NCBI GenBank assembly: GCA_003567655.1 | Contig: PWZA01000057.1 | Coordinates: forward strand, 1-40,470 | DNA: 40,470 bases | Source: Dehalococcoidia bacterium | GTDB taxonomy: Bacteria > Chloroflexota > Dehalococcoidia > GIF9 > AB-539-J10 | Direction: 5' to 3' | Part shown: piece by piece, positions 28,380 through 37,083 of the stretch | Numbering within the stretch: the first letter of the stretch is position 1 | Layout: the number at the start of each line of letters is the position of its first letter | Translations under genes and position numbers: made by a program | Notes under the pieces: model-generated | What the model was told of the DNA's origin: nothing | What the model saw: the letters and a program-made list of their open reading frames with translations, nothing else | The model's database searches: none

Positions 28380-29822
28380 ATGGTTGGCATAAAGTCTTAC
28401 GGAGCTTATATCCCGCGGTATCGGATGAACCACAACACTATCTTTGCGGCGGTTGGATTCCTGGGAACCTTTCCCCCGCCAGGCGAAAATGCAGTTGCCA
28501 ATCATGACGAGGATGCGCTTAGCACGGCGGTGGCGGCAGGAGTCGATTGTCTACACAATGAAAGTAGGGAGGCGGTCAGCGGCCTGTATCTCGCTACTAC
28601 CAGCGCACCATATGCGGTGAGGCAGAATTCAACTCTGGCAGCTACTGCCCTTGATCTGCAGCCAGGCATAAGAACCGCTGATTTCACAGGTTCTGCGAAG
28701 TCAGGGACCGGTGCTCTTCTCTCTGCATTTGATTCTGTGAAAGGAGATATGTCAAGCAATACCCTCGTCTGTGCTTCTGACTGTCGCTTGAGTAAGCCAG
28801 GCAGTCCTCAGGAGTATCTGTACGGTGACGGGGCTGCGGCACTTCTTGTGGGTAGTGATGACGTGATTGCTACCTTTGAAGGGTCTTATTCTGTTTCCTA
28901 TGACTTTCCCGACCGATGGAGGGCAAGCGGTGAGCGATTTGAGCATGCATGGGAAGACAGGTTCATCCGCGACTCTGGCTACGGTCAGCAAATTGCGGAA
29001 GCGATCACAGGGTTGTTAGCCAAGTACAAGCTAAACATCAACGACTTTGCCAGGATAGTCTATCCCGGACTGTATGCACGTGAGCATGGAGCTATAGCCA
29101 GGCGACTTGGGATTGATCCCGAACAGCTTCAGGATACATTGCTGAGTACAGTTGGTGATACAGGCTCCGCTTCGCCTTTGCTTATGCTTGTAGGAGCACT
29201 CGAAGATGCAAAGCCGGGCGACAGAATACTGATTGCCAGCTTTGGAAATGGCAGCGACGCACTGTTTTTCCGTGTTACCGAGAGAATAGAGAGCATTACC
29301 GGCAGGCGAGGAGTGAAGAAGAACATGAGTTCCAAGAAGGAGCTTGCCAGCTACGAGAAATACCTTGCCTTCAGGAACCTGGCACCTATGGATCTGGGTA
29401 TGCGTGGAGAGATAAGCATCCGCACGCCGATGTCGGCTTTGTACAGGGAACGGAAGGAGGTCCTGGCTCTGTGTGGCTCTAAGTGCACAGAGTGCGGTAC
29501 ACCTCAATATCCATATCAGAGAGTTTGTGTCAACCCTGATTGTGGAGCCATGGACCGTATGGAAGACTACCGCTTTTCTGATAGGAGGGGCGTTGTGTTT
29601 ACTTATACTGGTGACAATCTGGCCGCCAGCGTTGATCCACCTTCAATATATGGACTGGTTGACTTTGAGGGTGGAGGCAGGTACTGGTTTGATTTTGCCG
29701 ATTGTGATCTGGATTCTGTGAAAGTAGGTATGCCTGTTGAGATGACCTTCCGCAGGCGATATGTTGATGAGTCGAGTGGAGTGCACGGCTATTCGTGGAA
29801 GGCGATGCCGATGCGTGATTGA
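28380..29822 (+). CDS. HMG-CoA synthase-like thiolase-fold protein fused to a C-terminal zinc-ribbon/OB-fold (DUF35-like) domain
   Basis: N-terminal HMGCS-like organisation (LYGDGAAALLVGSDDVIATFEGSYS, LSTVGDTGSASPLLMLVGALEDAKPGDRILIASFGNGSDA); C-terminal CGSKCTECGTPQYPYQRVCVNPDCG and VVFTYTGDNLAASVDPPSIYGLVDFEGGGRYWFDFADCD. Confidence 0.85.
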   Translation: MVGIKSYGAYIPRYRMNHNTIFAAVGFLGTFPPPGENAVANHDEDALSTAVAAGVDCLHNESREAVSGLYLATTSAPYAVRQNSTLAATALDLQPGIRTADFTGSAKSGTGALLSAFDSVKGDMSSNTLVCASDCRLSKPGSPQEYLYGDGAAALLVGSDDVIATFEGSYSVSYDFPDRWRASGERFEHAWEDRFIRDSGYGQQIAEAITGLLAKYKLNINDFARIVYPGLYAREHGAIARRLGIDPEQLQDTLLSTVGDTGSASPLLMLVGALEDAKPGDRILIASFGNGSDALFFRVTERIESITGRRGVKKNMSSKKELASYEKYLAFRNLAPMDLGMRGEISIRTPMSALYRERKEVLALCGSKCTECGTPQYPYQRVCVNPDCGAMDRMEDYRFSDRRGVVFTYTGDNLAASVDPPSIYGLVDFEGGGRYWFDFADCDLDSVKVGMPVEMTFRRRYVDESSGVHGYSWKAMPMRD

Positions 29823-29862
29823 CTACGGCGGGGAGCAATACGATTTACGGAGGCAAGAAGAT

Positions 29863-31065
29863 ATGGCAGAAGGTATCAAGGACAAAGTCGCTATCATAGG
29901 GATGGGTTGCACGAAGTTTGGAGAACTATGGGACAAGAGTGCAGATGATCTCATGGTTGACGCTTTCCAGGAGTGTGTGGCGGACGCCGGTATAGAGAAG
30001 AAGGATATCAACGCAGCCTGGTTTGGAGTTCACTTTGAGGAACAGAGCGTAGGTAAAGGTGCTACCTCCATGGCCTTGGCACTGAAGCTGCCCTTCATTC
30101 CCGTCACGAGAACCGAGAACTTCTGTGCTACTGCCACAGAAGCCTTCAGGGGGGCCTGTTACGGCGTCGCCTCCGGAGCCTACGACATAGCTATGGCACT
30201 TGGTGTAGAGAAACTGAAAGACACAGGCTACGGCGGGCTTCCCGGGGGGCCTGGCTTATTGGGAACAAAGAGTTCCCTTATCATGCCTAAACTGACGGCC
30301 CCCGGTGCTTTTGCTATGATGGCGACCAGATACTTTGCCGTAAACGGTCTAAGCCCGGAGGAAGGCAAGAGTATGCTCGCTAAGGTGTCAGCCAAGAGCC
30401 ATTACAATGGAGCCCGAAACCCGAAAGCTCATCTGCGCCGCGAAGTTACTGAGGAACAGATACTGAATGCGCCTATTATTGCCTGGCCACTCGGGCTTTT
30501 TGATTGCTGCGGCGTCAGTGACGGTGCAGCGGCGGCGATAATAACCAGGGCTGATCTTGCAAAGCAGTTCAGGCCGGATCCAATTTATGTAAAGTCGCTC
30601 CAGATCGCCTTGAGTTCCGGCGAGGAGTTAATGTACACCAATTGGGATGGAGCTCATGTGGAGACCGGTTATCGCGCTGGCGTTCTGGCTTATGAGGAGG
30701 CAGGAATAGAGAACCCGCGTGAAGAGATAAGCATGGCGGAGGTACACGATTGCTTCTCCATAACCGAGGCGGTAACAATGGAGGATCTGCAGTTCAGTCC
30801 CAGGGGAAGAGTCAAGGAGGACATAGAGGCTGGTCGTTTCAATCTGGATGGCCCGCAGCCCGTCCAACCCGACGGTGGGCTTAAGTGCTTCGGACATCCT
30901 ATCGGTGCTTCCGGTCTCAGGATGCTGTATGAGATGTATAAGCAACTGCAGGGCAGGGCTCAGCTTCCGGAACGACAGATCAAGAATCCCAGGCTAGGAT
31001 TGACCCACAACATGGGGGGTTTTCCGGCCATGAACATCGTGAGCGTTGCAATTATAGGATTATAG
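29863..31065 (+). CDS. Thiolase family protein (SCP2/acetyl-CoA acetyltransferase-like)
   Basis: VAIIGMGCTKFGELWDKSADDLMVDAFQECVADAG, TENFCATATEAFRGACYGVASGAYDIAMALGVEKL, GGLKCFGHPIGASGLRMLYE. ATG at 29863 after a ggagg-like RBS. Confidence 0.9.
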   Translation: MAEGIKDKVAIIGMGCTKFGELWDKSADDLMVDAFQECVADAGIEKKDINAAWFGVHFEEQSVGKGATSMALALKLPFIPVTRTENFCATATEAFRGACYGVASGAYDIAMALGVEKLKDTGYGGLPGGPGLLGTKSSLIMPKLTAPGAFAMMATRYFAVNGLSPEEGKSMLAKVSAKSHYNGARNPKAHLRREVTEEQILNAPIIAWPLGLFDCCGVSDGAAAAIITRADLAKQFRPDPIYVKSLQIALSSGEELMYTNWDGAHVETGYRAGVLAYEEAGIENPREEISMAEVHDCFSITEAVTMEDLQFSPRGRVKEDIEAGRFNLDGPQPVQPDGGLKCFGHPIGASGLRMLYEMYKQLQGRAQLPERQIKNPRLGLTHNMGGFPAMNIVSVAIIGL

Positions 31066-31089
31066 AAGACAAGGTCAAGGAGGCCAGCT

Positions 31090-31563
31090 ATGGTTGAACG
31101 CAGTCTGATCACCAATGAGCTACGAAAACTGATAGGCGTGCCCTTTGAGCCAATCGTCTTCAAGGTGGAAGAAGGAGCCATACAGAGGTATGCGCAGGCC
31201 GTAGGCGACCCCAACCCGCTGTACAACGACCCGGAGTTTGCCAGTAGAACAGAGCGTCTCCGCTTGCTGGCTCCCCCTGGTTTCACCGGTTGGCCGGTCA
31301 AGGTGGGACGCCCCACCGAAAGATTGTTCCAGTCTCTGGCAGAGGCCGGAGCCCCTCCCAGAGTTCTGGATGGCGGCGTGGAGTTTGAGTTCATGGAACC
31401 TGTCGGCGCCGGTGATGTACTGACCGCCACACCCATGATCGCTGCAATCAGCGAACGTGAAACGAGATTGGGCAGGACCATGTTTACCGTAGCAGAGATC
31501 ACTTATGTAAACCAGAAGGGCGATACAGTACTCAAAAGTTGGGCGACACTGATCCAGTTCTAG
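31090..31563 (+). CDS. MaoC/FAS1-type dehydratase-like hotdog protein (probable non-catalytic partner)
   Basis: EGAIQRYAQAVGDPNPLYNDPEFA (hydratase motif with Tyr instead of His), hotdog fold pattern. Confidence 0.8.
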   Translation: MVERSLITNELRKLIGVPFEPIVFKVEEGAIQRYAQAVGDPNPLYNDPEFASRTERLRLLAPPGFTGWPVKVGRPTERLFQSLAEAGAPPRVLDGGVEFEFMEPVGAGDVLTATPMIAAISERETRLGRTMFTVAEITYVNQKGDTVLKSWATLIQF

Positions 31564-31596
31564 CCCTGTCTAGAAGGATCTATCTTCGGAGGTAAG

Positions 31597-32067
31597 ATGG
31601 CTAAGCAGGTTTTCTACGAGGATGTTCAAGAAGGCACCGAGATAGCTCCCCTGTCCAAGATCGCCACCACACGTATGTTGGTGCAGTGGGCAGGGGCATC
31701 AGGGGATTTCAACCCCCTGCATTATGAAGATGATTTTGCCGAGGCTATGGGTGTAGGGTCTCCCATCGTTCATGGCGCCCTTAAACGTGCATGGTTAGGG
31801 CAGTTGATGACCGATTGGATTGGAGAAGAGGGAAAACTCAGGAGACTATCCTGCCAATACCGTGGCATGGATTATCCCCGGAAGATGAGGACAACAGATA
31901 CGCCTCATGACGGTGATACCTGGTGGTGCAGGGGCAGAGTGACCAGAAAGTACGAGGATGGCGGTGAACACCTGGTTGAGTGCGAGATATGGGTGGAGAA
32001 CGGAAAGGGAGAAAAGACTACTCCCGGCTCAGCTCTGGTGGCTTTACCCAGACGAAGGGTGGACTGA
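31597..32067 (+). CDS. MaoC-family (R)-specific enoyl-CoA hydratase-like protein
   Basis: VQWAGASGDFNPLHYEDDFAEAMGVGSPIVHGALKRAWLGQLMTDW carries D-x-NPLH plus IVHG. Confidence 0.9.
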   Translation: MAKQVFYEDVQEGTEIAPLSKIATTRMLVQWAGASGDFNPLHYEDDFAEAMGVGSPIVHGALKRAWLGQLMTDWIGEEGKLRRLSCQYRGMDYPRKMRTTDTPHDGDTWWCRGRVTRKYEDGGEHLVECEIWVENGKGEKTTPGSALVALPRRRVD

Positions 32068-32164
32068 TCTGGAGCGCTGTCTTCGGATAGTCACTTAGGG
32101 CGATTTGCGCGGACAATAGATCTGAGCAGATGCCCTCGAATCAACACGTGTTAAGGAGGCGATA

Positions 32165-32944
32165 ATGGGCAAACTGGACGGGAAAGTAGCGGTTGTGACC
32201 GGGGCGGCAAGAGGAATAGGCAGAGCCGACGCGCTGTTATTTGCCGAAGAGGGTGCTGCTGTCTTTGTAACCGATATTGACGAGGCGCCTTTGCTTGAGG
32301 TGATTAATGGAATCAGGGCGATGGGAGGCATAGCGGATGGCTGTGCAGGTGATGTGACAAACATCGATGATTGTCAGACTGTTATGGACAGGGCAGCCAA
32401 GGAATTCGGGGCTCTGGATGTTCTGGTCAACAATGCCGGGCTTACCCGAGATGCGCTTATCCATAAGATGACGGATGCTCAATGGGACTTATGTGTTGAT
32501 ATTAGTCTCAAAGGGACATTCAACTGTATCAGGGCAGCTTCGAAGTACATGTTGAAGGAAGGACACAATGGGAGGATAATCAACGTCGCCTCTGTGGCCG
32601 GTTTGATGGGCAACATTGGTCAGGTCAACTACTCTGCTGCTAAGTCAGGTCTTATCGGGCTAACGAAGACGGTGGCCAGGGAATGGGGACGCTTCGGTAT
32701 TACCTGCAATGTTATCGCCTACGGCTTCGTAGATACACGGTTGACTAGAGAGAAAGAGGATCAGCAGGAAGAGGTGTATGGAGAAGCTGTGGGCATACCT
32801 AAGAAGGTGAGGGATCTAGTCCTCCTGCAGGTGAAGCCCATGACACCTGAAGATGCTGCTAAGCCTGTGCTGTTCCTTGCTTCTGATGATGCGGCCTTTA
32901 TCACCGGACAGGTGCTGAATGTTTCTGCCGGGATCTATATGTGA
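32165..32944 (+). CDS. Short-chain dehydrogenase/reductase (FabG-like)
   Basis: VAVVTGAARGIGRADALLFAEEGA, LVNNAGLTRDALIHKM, YSAAKSGLIGLTKTVAREWGRFGITCN. Confidence 0.93.
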   Translation: MGKLDGKVAVVTGAARGIGRADALLFAEEGAAVFVTDIDEAPLLEVINGIRAMGGIADGCAGDVTNIDDCQTVMDRAAKEFGALDVLVNNAGLTRDALIHKMTDAQWDLCVDISLKGTFNCIRAASKYMLKEGHNGRIINVASVAGLMGNIGQVNYSAAKSGLIGLTKTVAREWGRFGITCNVIAYGFVDTRLTREKEDQQEEVYGEAVGIPKKVRDLVLLQVKPMTPEDAAKPVLFLASDDAAFITGQVLNVSAGIYM

Positions 32945-33039
32945 GATCGTTGATATGAGGCCACTGCTACTGCTGGTTGGGTGGGTGTGGCCTGTCTGTA
33001 CCGTGCAGACCCGGCAAGATCACGAGAGGGAGATGAACA

Positions 33040-33936
33040 ATGACCAGGAGGCTTAACGGCAGAGTGGCAATAGTAACCGGTGCCGGACGGGGCATCGGCA
33101 GGGGAGAAGCTTTGGCACTGGTATCGGAAGGTGCCAAAGTGGTTGTGAATGATCCGGGAGGTGAGGTTGATGGCTCAGGGGCATCGAAATCGCCGGCGGA
33201 CAATGTAGTGGCGGAGATCAGAGAATGCGGTGGACAGGCTGTTGCCAACTACGATTCGGTTGCTACTATGCCGGGTGCCGAGAGTGTTGTGAGGACTGCA
33301 ATGGACGCTTTCGGCAGACTTGATATTCTGGTTAACAATGCCGGGATCTTGCGTGATAGGATGGTTTTCAACATGAGTGAGGAGGAGTGGGATTCCGTGC
33401 TCAAAGTGCATCTCTATGGCCACTTCTACACAATAAGAGCAGCCAGTCCCTTATTCCGCGAGCAGAGATACGGGCGAATAGTAAACACATCATCTGTGGC
33501 GGGGCTCTACGCAACCACGTATGGACAGACTAATTATGGTACAGCCAAAGAGGGGATAGTCGGTTTGACGAGGAAGGTGGCTCGGGATATGGGCAGGTAC
33601 GGTGTGACCTGCAACTGCATTAGGCCCAGTGCCGGAACTCGGCTCACCCTGAGCGATGAGATGAGGAAGGCTCGCTCAGATGTCGTGGCAAAGTTTGAGA
33701 ATATGAAGCCTGAGGATATTGCACCTCTGGTGCTGTGGCTTGCTTCTGATGATGCTGCAAATGTCAACGGGCGGACATTCTACGTGGAGGCCGGTCAAAT
33801 TGGCCTTTACTCGGAGCCGTCATTGGAGAAGCAGTTGGTTAAGGCCGGGGGCTGGACTGTCGATGAACTCTTCATGTTCATGCCGTTGACAATGACGGGA
33901 GAACTGGTTAATCCCGACGCTCCCCAGCCGGAGTAG
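33040..33936 (+). CDS. Short-chain dehydrogenase/reductase (HSD17B4/MFE-2-like)
   Basis: VAIVTGAGRGIGRGEALALVSEGAKVVVNDPGGEVDGSG, LVNNAGILRDRMVFNMSEEEWDSVLKVHLYGHF, YGTAKEGIVGLTRKVA. Confidence 0.93.
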   Translation: MTRRLNGRVAIVTGAGRGIGRGEALALVSEGAKVVVNDPGGEVDGSGASKSPADNVVAEIRECGGQAVANYDSVATMPGAESVVRTAMDAFGRLDILVNNAGILRDRMVFNMSEEEWDSVLKVHLYGHFYTIRAASPLFREQRYGRIVNTSSVAGLYATTYGQTNYGTAKEGIVGLTRKVARDMGRYGVTCNCIRPSAGTRLTLSDEMRKARSDVVAKFENMKPEDIAPLVLWLASDDAANVNGRTFYVEAGQIGLYSEPSLEKQLVKAGGWTVDELFMFMPLTMTGELVNPDAPQPE

Positions 33937-34028
33937 GGGATTACCGTAGGCTGCTATCGGTCTGAGCCTGTGACTGGGTGTTTGGAAGAGGGTTTCCCGA
34001 TTGCGAGTGGACTCCCGCAAAGGAGAGA

Positions 34029-35231
34029 ATGGACTTCACACTGAGCGAGAGAGCACTAACGCTCAAGGAAGACATCCGCAAGTTCGCCGAGGCTGAGTTG
34101 CCTCCGGGCTGGAAGCGGAGCACCCTGATCGATGGAGAGTGCAGGGATTTTGAGTTCGAGATAGCTATCTCCCGGAAGCTGGCCCAAAGAGGTTGGCTTG
34201 TCATGAGCTGGCCAGAGGAATATGGCGGACGAGGTGCCTCTATCTGGGAGCAGACCGTATATGAGATGGAGGTGGGATACTGGGGTATACCTGGGGCATG
34301 GATGGGTATAAGCGGCACACAATGGGTGGGGCCATGCCTGATGATGTTCGGCACTGAAGAGCAGAAGGCAACCTATCTACCCTTGATTGCCTCGGGCGGG
34401 CGAGACGGTGTTTGGTGTACCTGTTACAGTGAACCAAATGCCGGTTCTGACTTTGCCAATCTTCAGACACGGGCGGAGAGGGAGGGAGACGGTTACGTCA
34501 TTGACGGCCAGAAGGTGTGGACGAGTGCTGCTCACCGTGCCAGATGGTGTTGGCTGGCCGCCAGGACCGATCACGATACAGCCAAGAAACACCACGGAAT
34601 CAGCATTTTCATAGTGGACATGAAGAGCCCGGGCGTTACTGTAAATCCTATACTCAACTACTACGGACGGCACCACTTCAATGAGGTGTTCTTCGACAGC
34701 GTGAGGGTGCCGGCCTCAAGTCTGGTCGGAGAGGAGGACAGAGGCTGGTATCTTCTGATGCAGGCGCTGGCGTTTGAGCGGCGCAGCACGGCGCCTACAA
34801 CCTACGGGCATTTCAGGAGGGTGCTGGAGGAGTTGGCCGAGTATGCCGCTAAGACCGAGTGTGGGGGCCAGCAGTTAGCTCAGAATCCCCTTATACGGTT
34901 CAAGTTATCGAGTCTTGCTGTCGACCTTGAAGTGCTGAAGATGTTTGCCTTCCAGCTTGCCTGGCGCATAGACCAGGGGCAGATCCCCGCCTATGAGTCT
35001 TCCAGGAACAAGGTCATGAGCGACGAAGTGATGAGACGAGTTGCTATTACAGGGATGGAACTCCTCGGGATGTACTCTCAGGTGGATCCCGATTCTGACT
35101 GGGCGAGACTTGGTGGCTCTATACAGGGTGCTTATCTCGGGTTCCCGGGTCAGGCAATAGCAGCTGGCACTGCTGAAATAGAGAGGAGCATAATCGCGAG
35201 ATTCGGACTCGGTCTACCGAAGTCATACTGA
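34029..35231 (+). CDS. Acyl-CoA dehydrogenase (FadE26-like size)
   Basis: MSWPEEYGGRGAS, CYSEPNAGSDFANLQTRAEREGDGYVIDGQKVWTSAAHRARWCWLAARTD, AGTAEIERSIIARFGLGLP. ATG at 34029. Confidence 0.92.
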   Translation: MDFTLSERALTLKEDIRKFAEAELPPGWKRSTLIDGECRDFEFEIAISRKLAQRGWLVMSWPEEYGGRGASIWEQTVYEMEVGYWGIPGAWMGISGTQWVGPCLMMFGTEEQKATYLPLIASGGRDGVWCTCYSEPNAGSDFANLQTRAEREGDGYVIDGQKVWTSAAHRARWCWLAARTDHDTAKKHHGISIFIVDMKSPGVTVNPILNYYGRHHFNEVFFDSVRVPASSLVGEEDRGWYLLMQALAFERRSTAPTTYGHFRRVLEELAEYAAKTECGGQQLAQNPLIRFKLSSLAVDLEVLKMFAFQLAWRIDQGQIPAYESSRNKVMSDEVMRRVAITGMELLGMYSQVDPDSDWARLGGSIQGAYLGFPGQAIAAGTAEIERSIIARFGLGLPKSY

Positions 35232-35339
35232 CGCATAGTAGAGATAGCTTCACGGGTCACCGCAGCCTTAGGCAGCGTGGCGATCCGGACTCTATGAAAT
35301 TGCGGGTCAGGCACAGGTAGATTTCTCTGCGAGGTTAGC

Positions 35340-36473
35340 ATGGACTTCAGCTTCACAGAAGGTCAGGAGATGCTGCGGACTCTGGCCAATGATTTTCTGG
35401 CAAAGGAGTGCTCCAAGGCCAGAGTGAGAGATCTGGACAAGGACGAGAGAGGCTATGATCCGCGATTGTGGCGCAGCATGGCAGAGTTAGGCTGGATGGG
35501 GCTTGTGTTTCCGGAAGAATACGGGGGCATGAACGCCGGCTTCATAGACCTGGTTGTCCTGATGGAGGAGATGGGAAGGTGTATCGTGCCCGGCCCGTTC
35601 TTCTCCACCATAGCTCTATGTGCCCTGCCTCTGCTTGAGTACGGCAGCGATGCGCAGAGAGAGGAGTTCCTACCGCGGATTGCCAGAGGTGAGTCTATAT
35701 GGGCCTTTGCTGTTGCCGAGCCTGCCGGGGGGTACAACGCTTCCCAGGTGCAGCTCAGAGCTGCTCGTGAGGGTGCAGACTATGTTATCCAGGGGTGTAA
35801 GATGTTCGTCGCAGACGCCGACGAAGCGGATCACATCCTGCTGGTAGGGAGGACGACAGATGGGAAGACGCCCGAGGACGGGATCACGTTGTTCATCGTT
35901 GAGCGCGGTGAGCCGAATGTGCAGGTCGAGCCGATTCCCATTATCGGTGGTGACAGGCAGTTCAGAGTCAGCTTCAATGGCTTAGCAGTGCCCGAGTGTA
36001 GTGTGCTGGGGTCGCCGGGCAAGGGCTGGCAGATTGTGGATTTCATACTCCAGCGGGCAGCCGTGCTGAAGTGTGCCGAGATATCCGGAGCCTGTCGAGC
36101 CGTTCTTGATATGACCAGCAACTATGCTAAGGAGCGCATTCAGTTTGAGCGCCCGATCGGCTCTTTTCAGGCGATACAGCATAAGCTGGCGGACATGCTC
36201 ATAGATACGGATGCTGTGCGGTATCTGCTCTACCAGGCGGCCTGGGGTATAAGCACCGGTTCTCCGTCAGCCTGTAATATTGCTGCTGCCAAGGCAAAAG
36301 CTAATGAGGCTTATCAGCGAATCTGTATTGAAGCTATCACTGCTCACGGAGCTATTGGATTCACCTTGGACCATGATCTCGGGCTCTACTATCGCCGTGT
36401 CAAAGCGGCGCAGTTTGCCGGTGGCGATACTGACCTTCATATGGATGCGATAGCAGCTTACCTCGGGCTCTAG
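35340..36473 (+). CDS. Acyl-CoA dehydrogenase (FadE27-like size)
   Basis: MDFSFTEGQEMLRTLANDFLAKECS, GLVFPEEYGGMNAGFIDLVVLMEEMGRCIVPGPFFSTI, RIQFERPIGSFQAIQHKLADMLID, HGAIGFTLDHDLGLYYRRVKAAQFAGGD. Confidence 0.92.
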   Translation: MDFSFTEGQEMLRTLANDFLAKECSKARVRDLDKDERGYDPRLWRSMAELGWMGLVFPEEYGGMNAGFIDLVVLMEEMGRCIVPGPFFSTIALCALPLLEYGSDAQREEFLPRIARGESIWAFAVAEPAGGYNASQVQLRAAREGADYVIQGCKMFVADADEADHILLVGRTTDGKTPEDGITLFIVERGEPNVQVEPIPIIGGDRQFRVSFNGLAVPECSVLGSPGKGWQIVDFILQRAAVLKCAEISGACRAVLDMTSNYAKERIQFERPIGSFQAIQHKLADMLIDTDAVRYLLYQAAWGISTGSPSACNIAAAKAKANEAYQRICIEAITAHGAIGFTLDHDLGLYYRRVKAAQFAGGDTDLHMDAIAAYLGL

Positions 36474-37083
36474 TCTTGTTGTATGACAGGGGCAGTTCAT
36501 CACGAGCATTCCAGACCATTACGTCTGCCAACGACTAGGTGTCCCATAAGCTCACCTTGGCTCTAAGTCTTCAGTCTTCCTCAGGGTCTCAGTTATCTGG
36601 AGTCGGCTCTTTGAGAAGGCTACGGGGTGGCATCACAAGAAGGAACTGGACTCGTGGCGAAGATACGATCGACCCTGAGCGGTACTCTGGATGCTCAGGG
36701 CTCTAAGGTACTGAACAAGTACACAAAGGTGGACAGATAGGTTCATCCTGTGATATCATGTAGTAGCTTATGATCAGGGAAGGAGGGATGAAGTCTCACA
36801 AGGAGGGTAACACAGTCTATGCCGCAGGCAGGCTCAGTACTATGAGTAATCATGAGTCTGCTGTGATGCAATTGAGAGACATAAGCTTGCTATTCTGTTC
36901 ATAATGCGCTGTTCATTTTCTCTTATGTTGATCCCCGAGGCCATTCAGAAGGCCGATACCAAACTGCGCCTCCATTACTGACACTGCGCTCTGCACCCGT
37001 ATTAGGTTACAAGTGGATTCTGTTCTGTTCAGCGTAAGAGCATCTGGCGGTAGCGTGTCAGATGAAAGGAGGATTGTACCAGC

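Noticed and set aside
32955-33050. Small ORF MRPLLLLVGWVWPVCTVQTRQDHEREMNNDQEA overlapping the second SDR start
   Set aside because: No RBS, short, and the overlap is likely coincidental without conservation data.
36620-36740. Open stretch ...GLVAKIRSTLSGTLDAQGSKVLNKYTKVDR as a possible degraded gene
   Set aside because: No start or RBS and no recognised family; insufficient to call a pseudogene.
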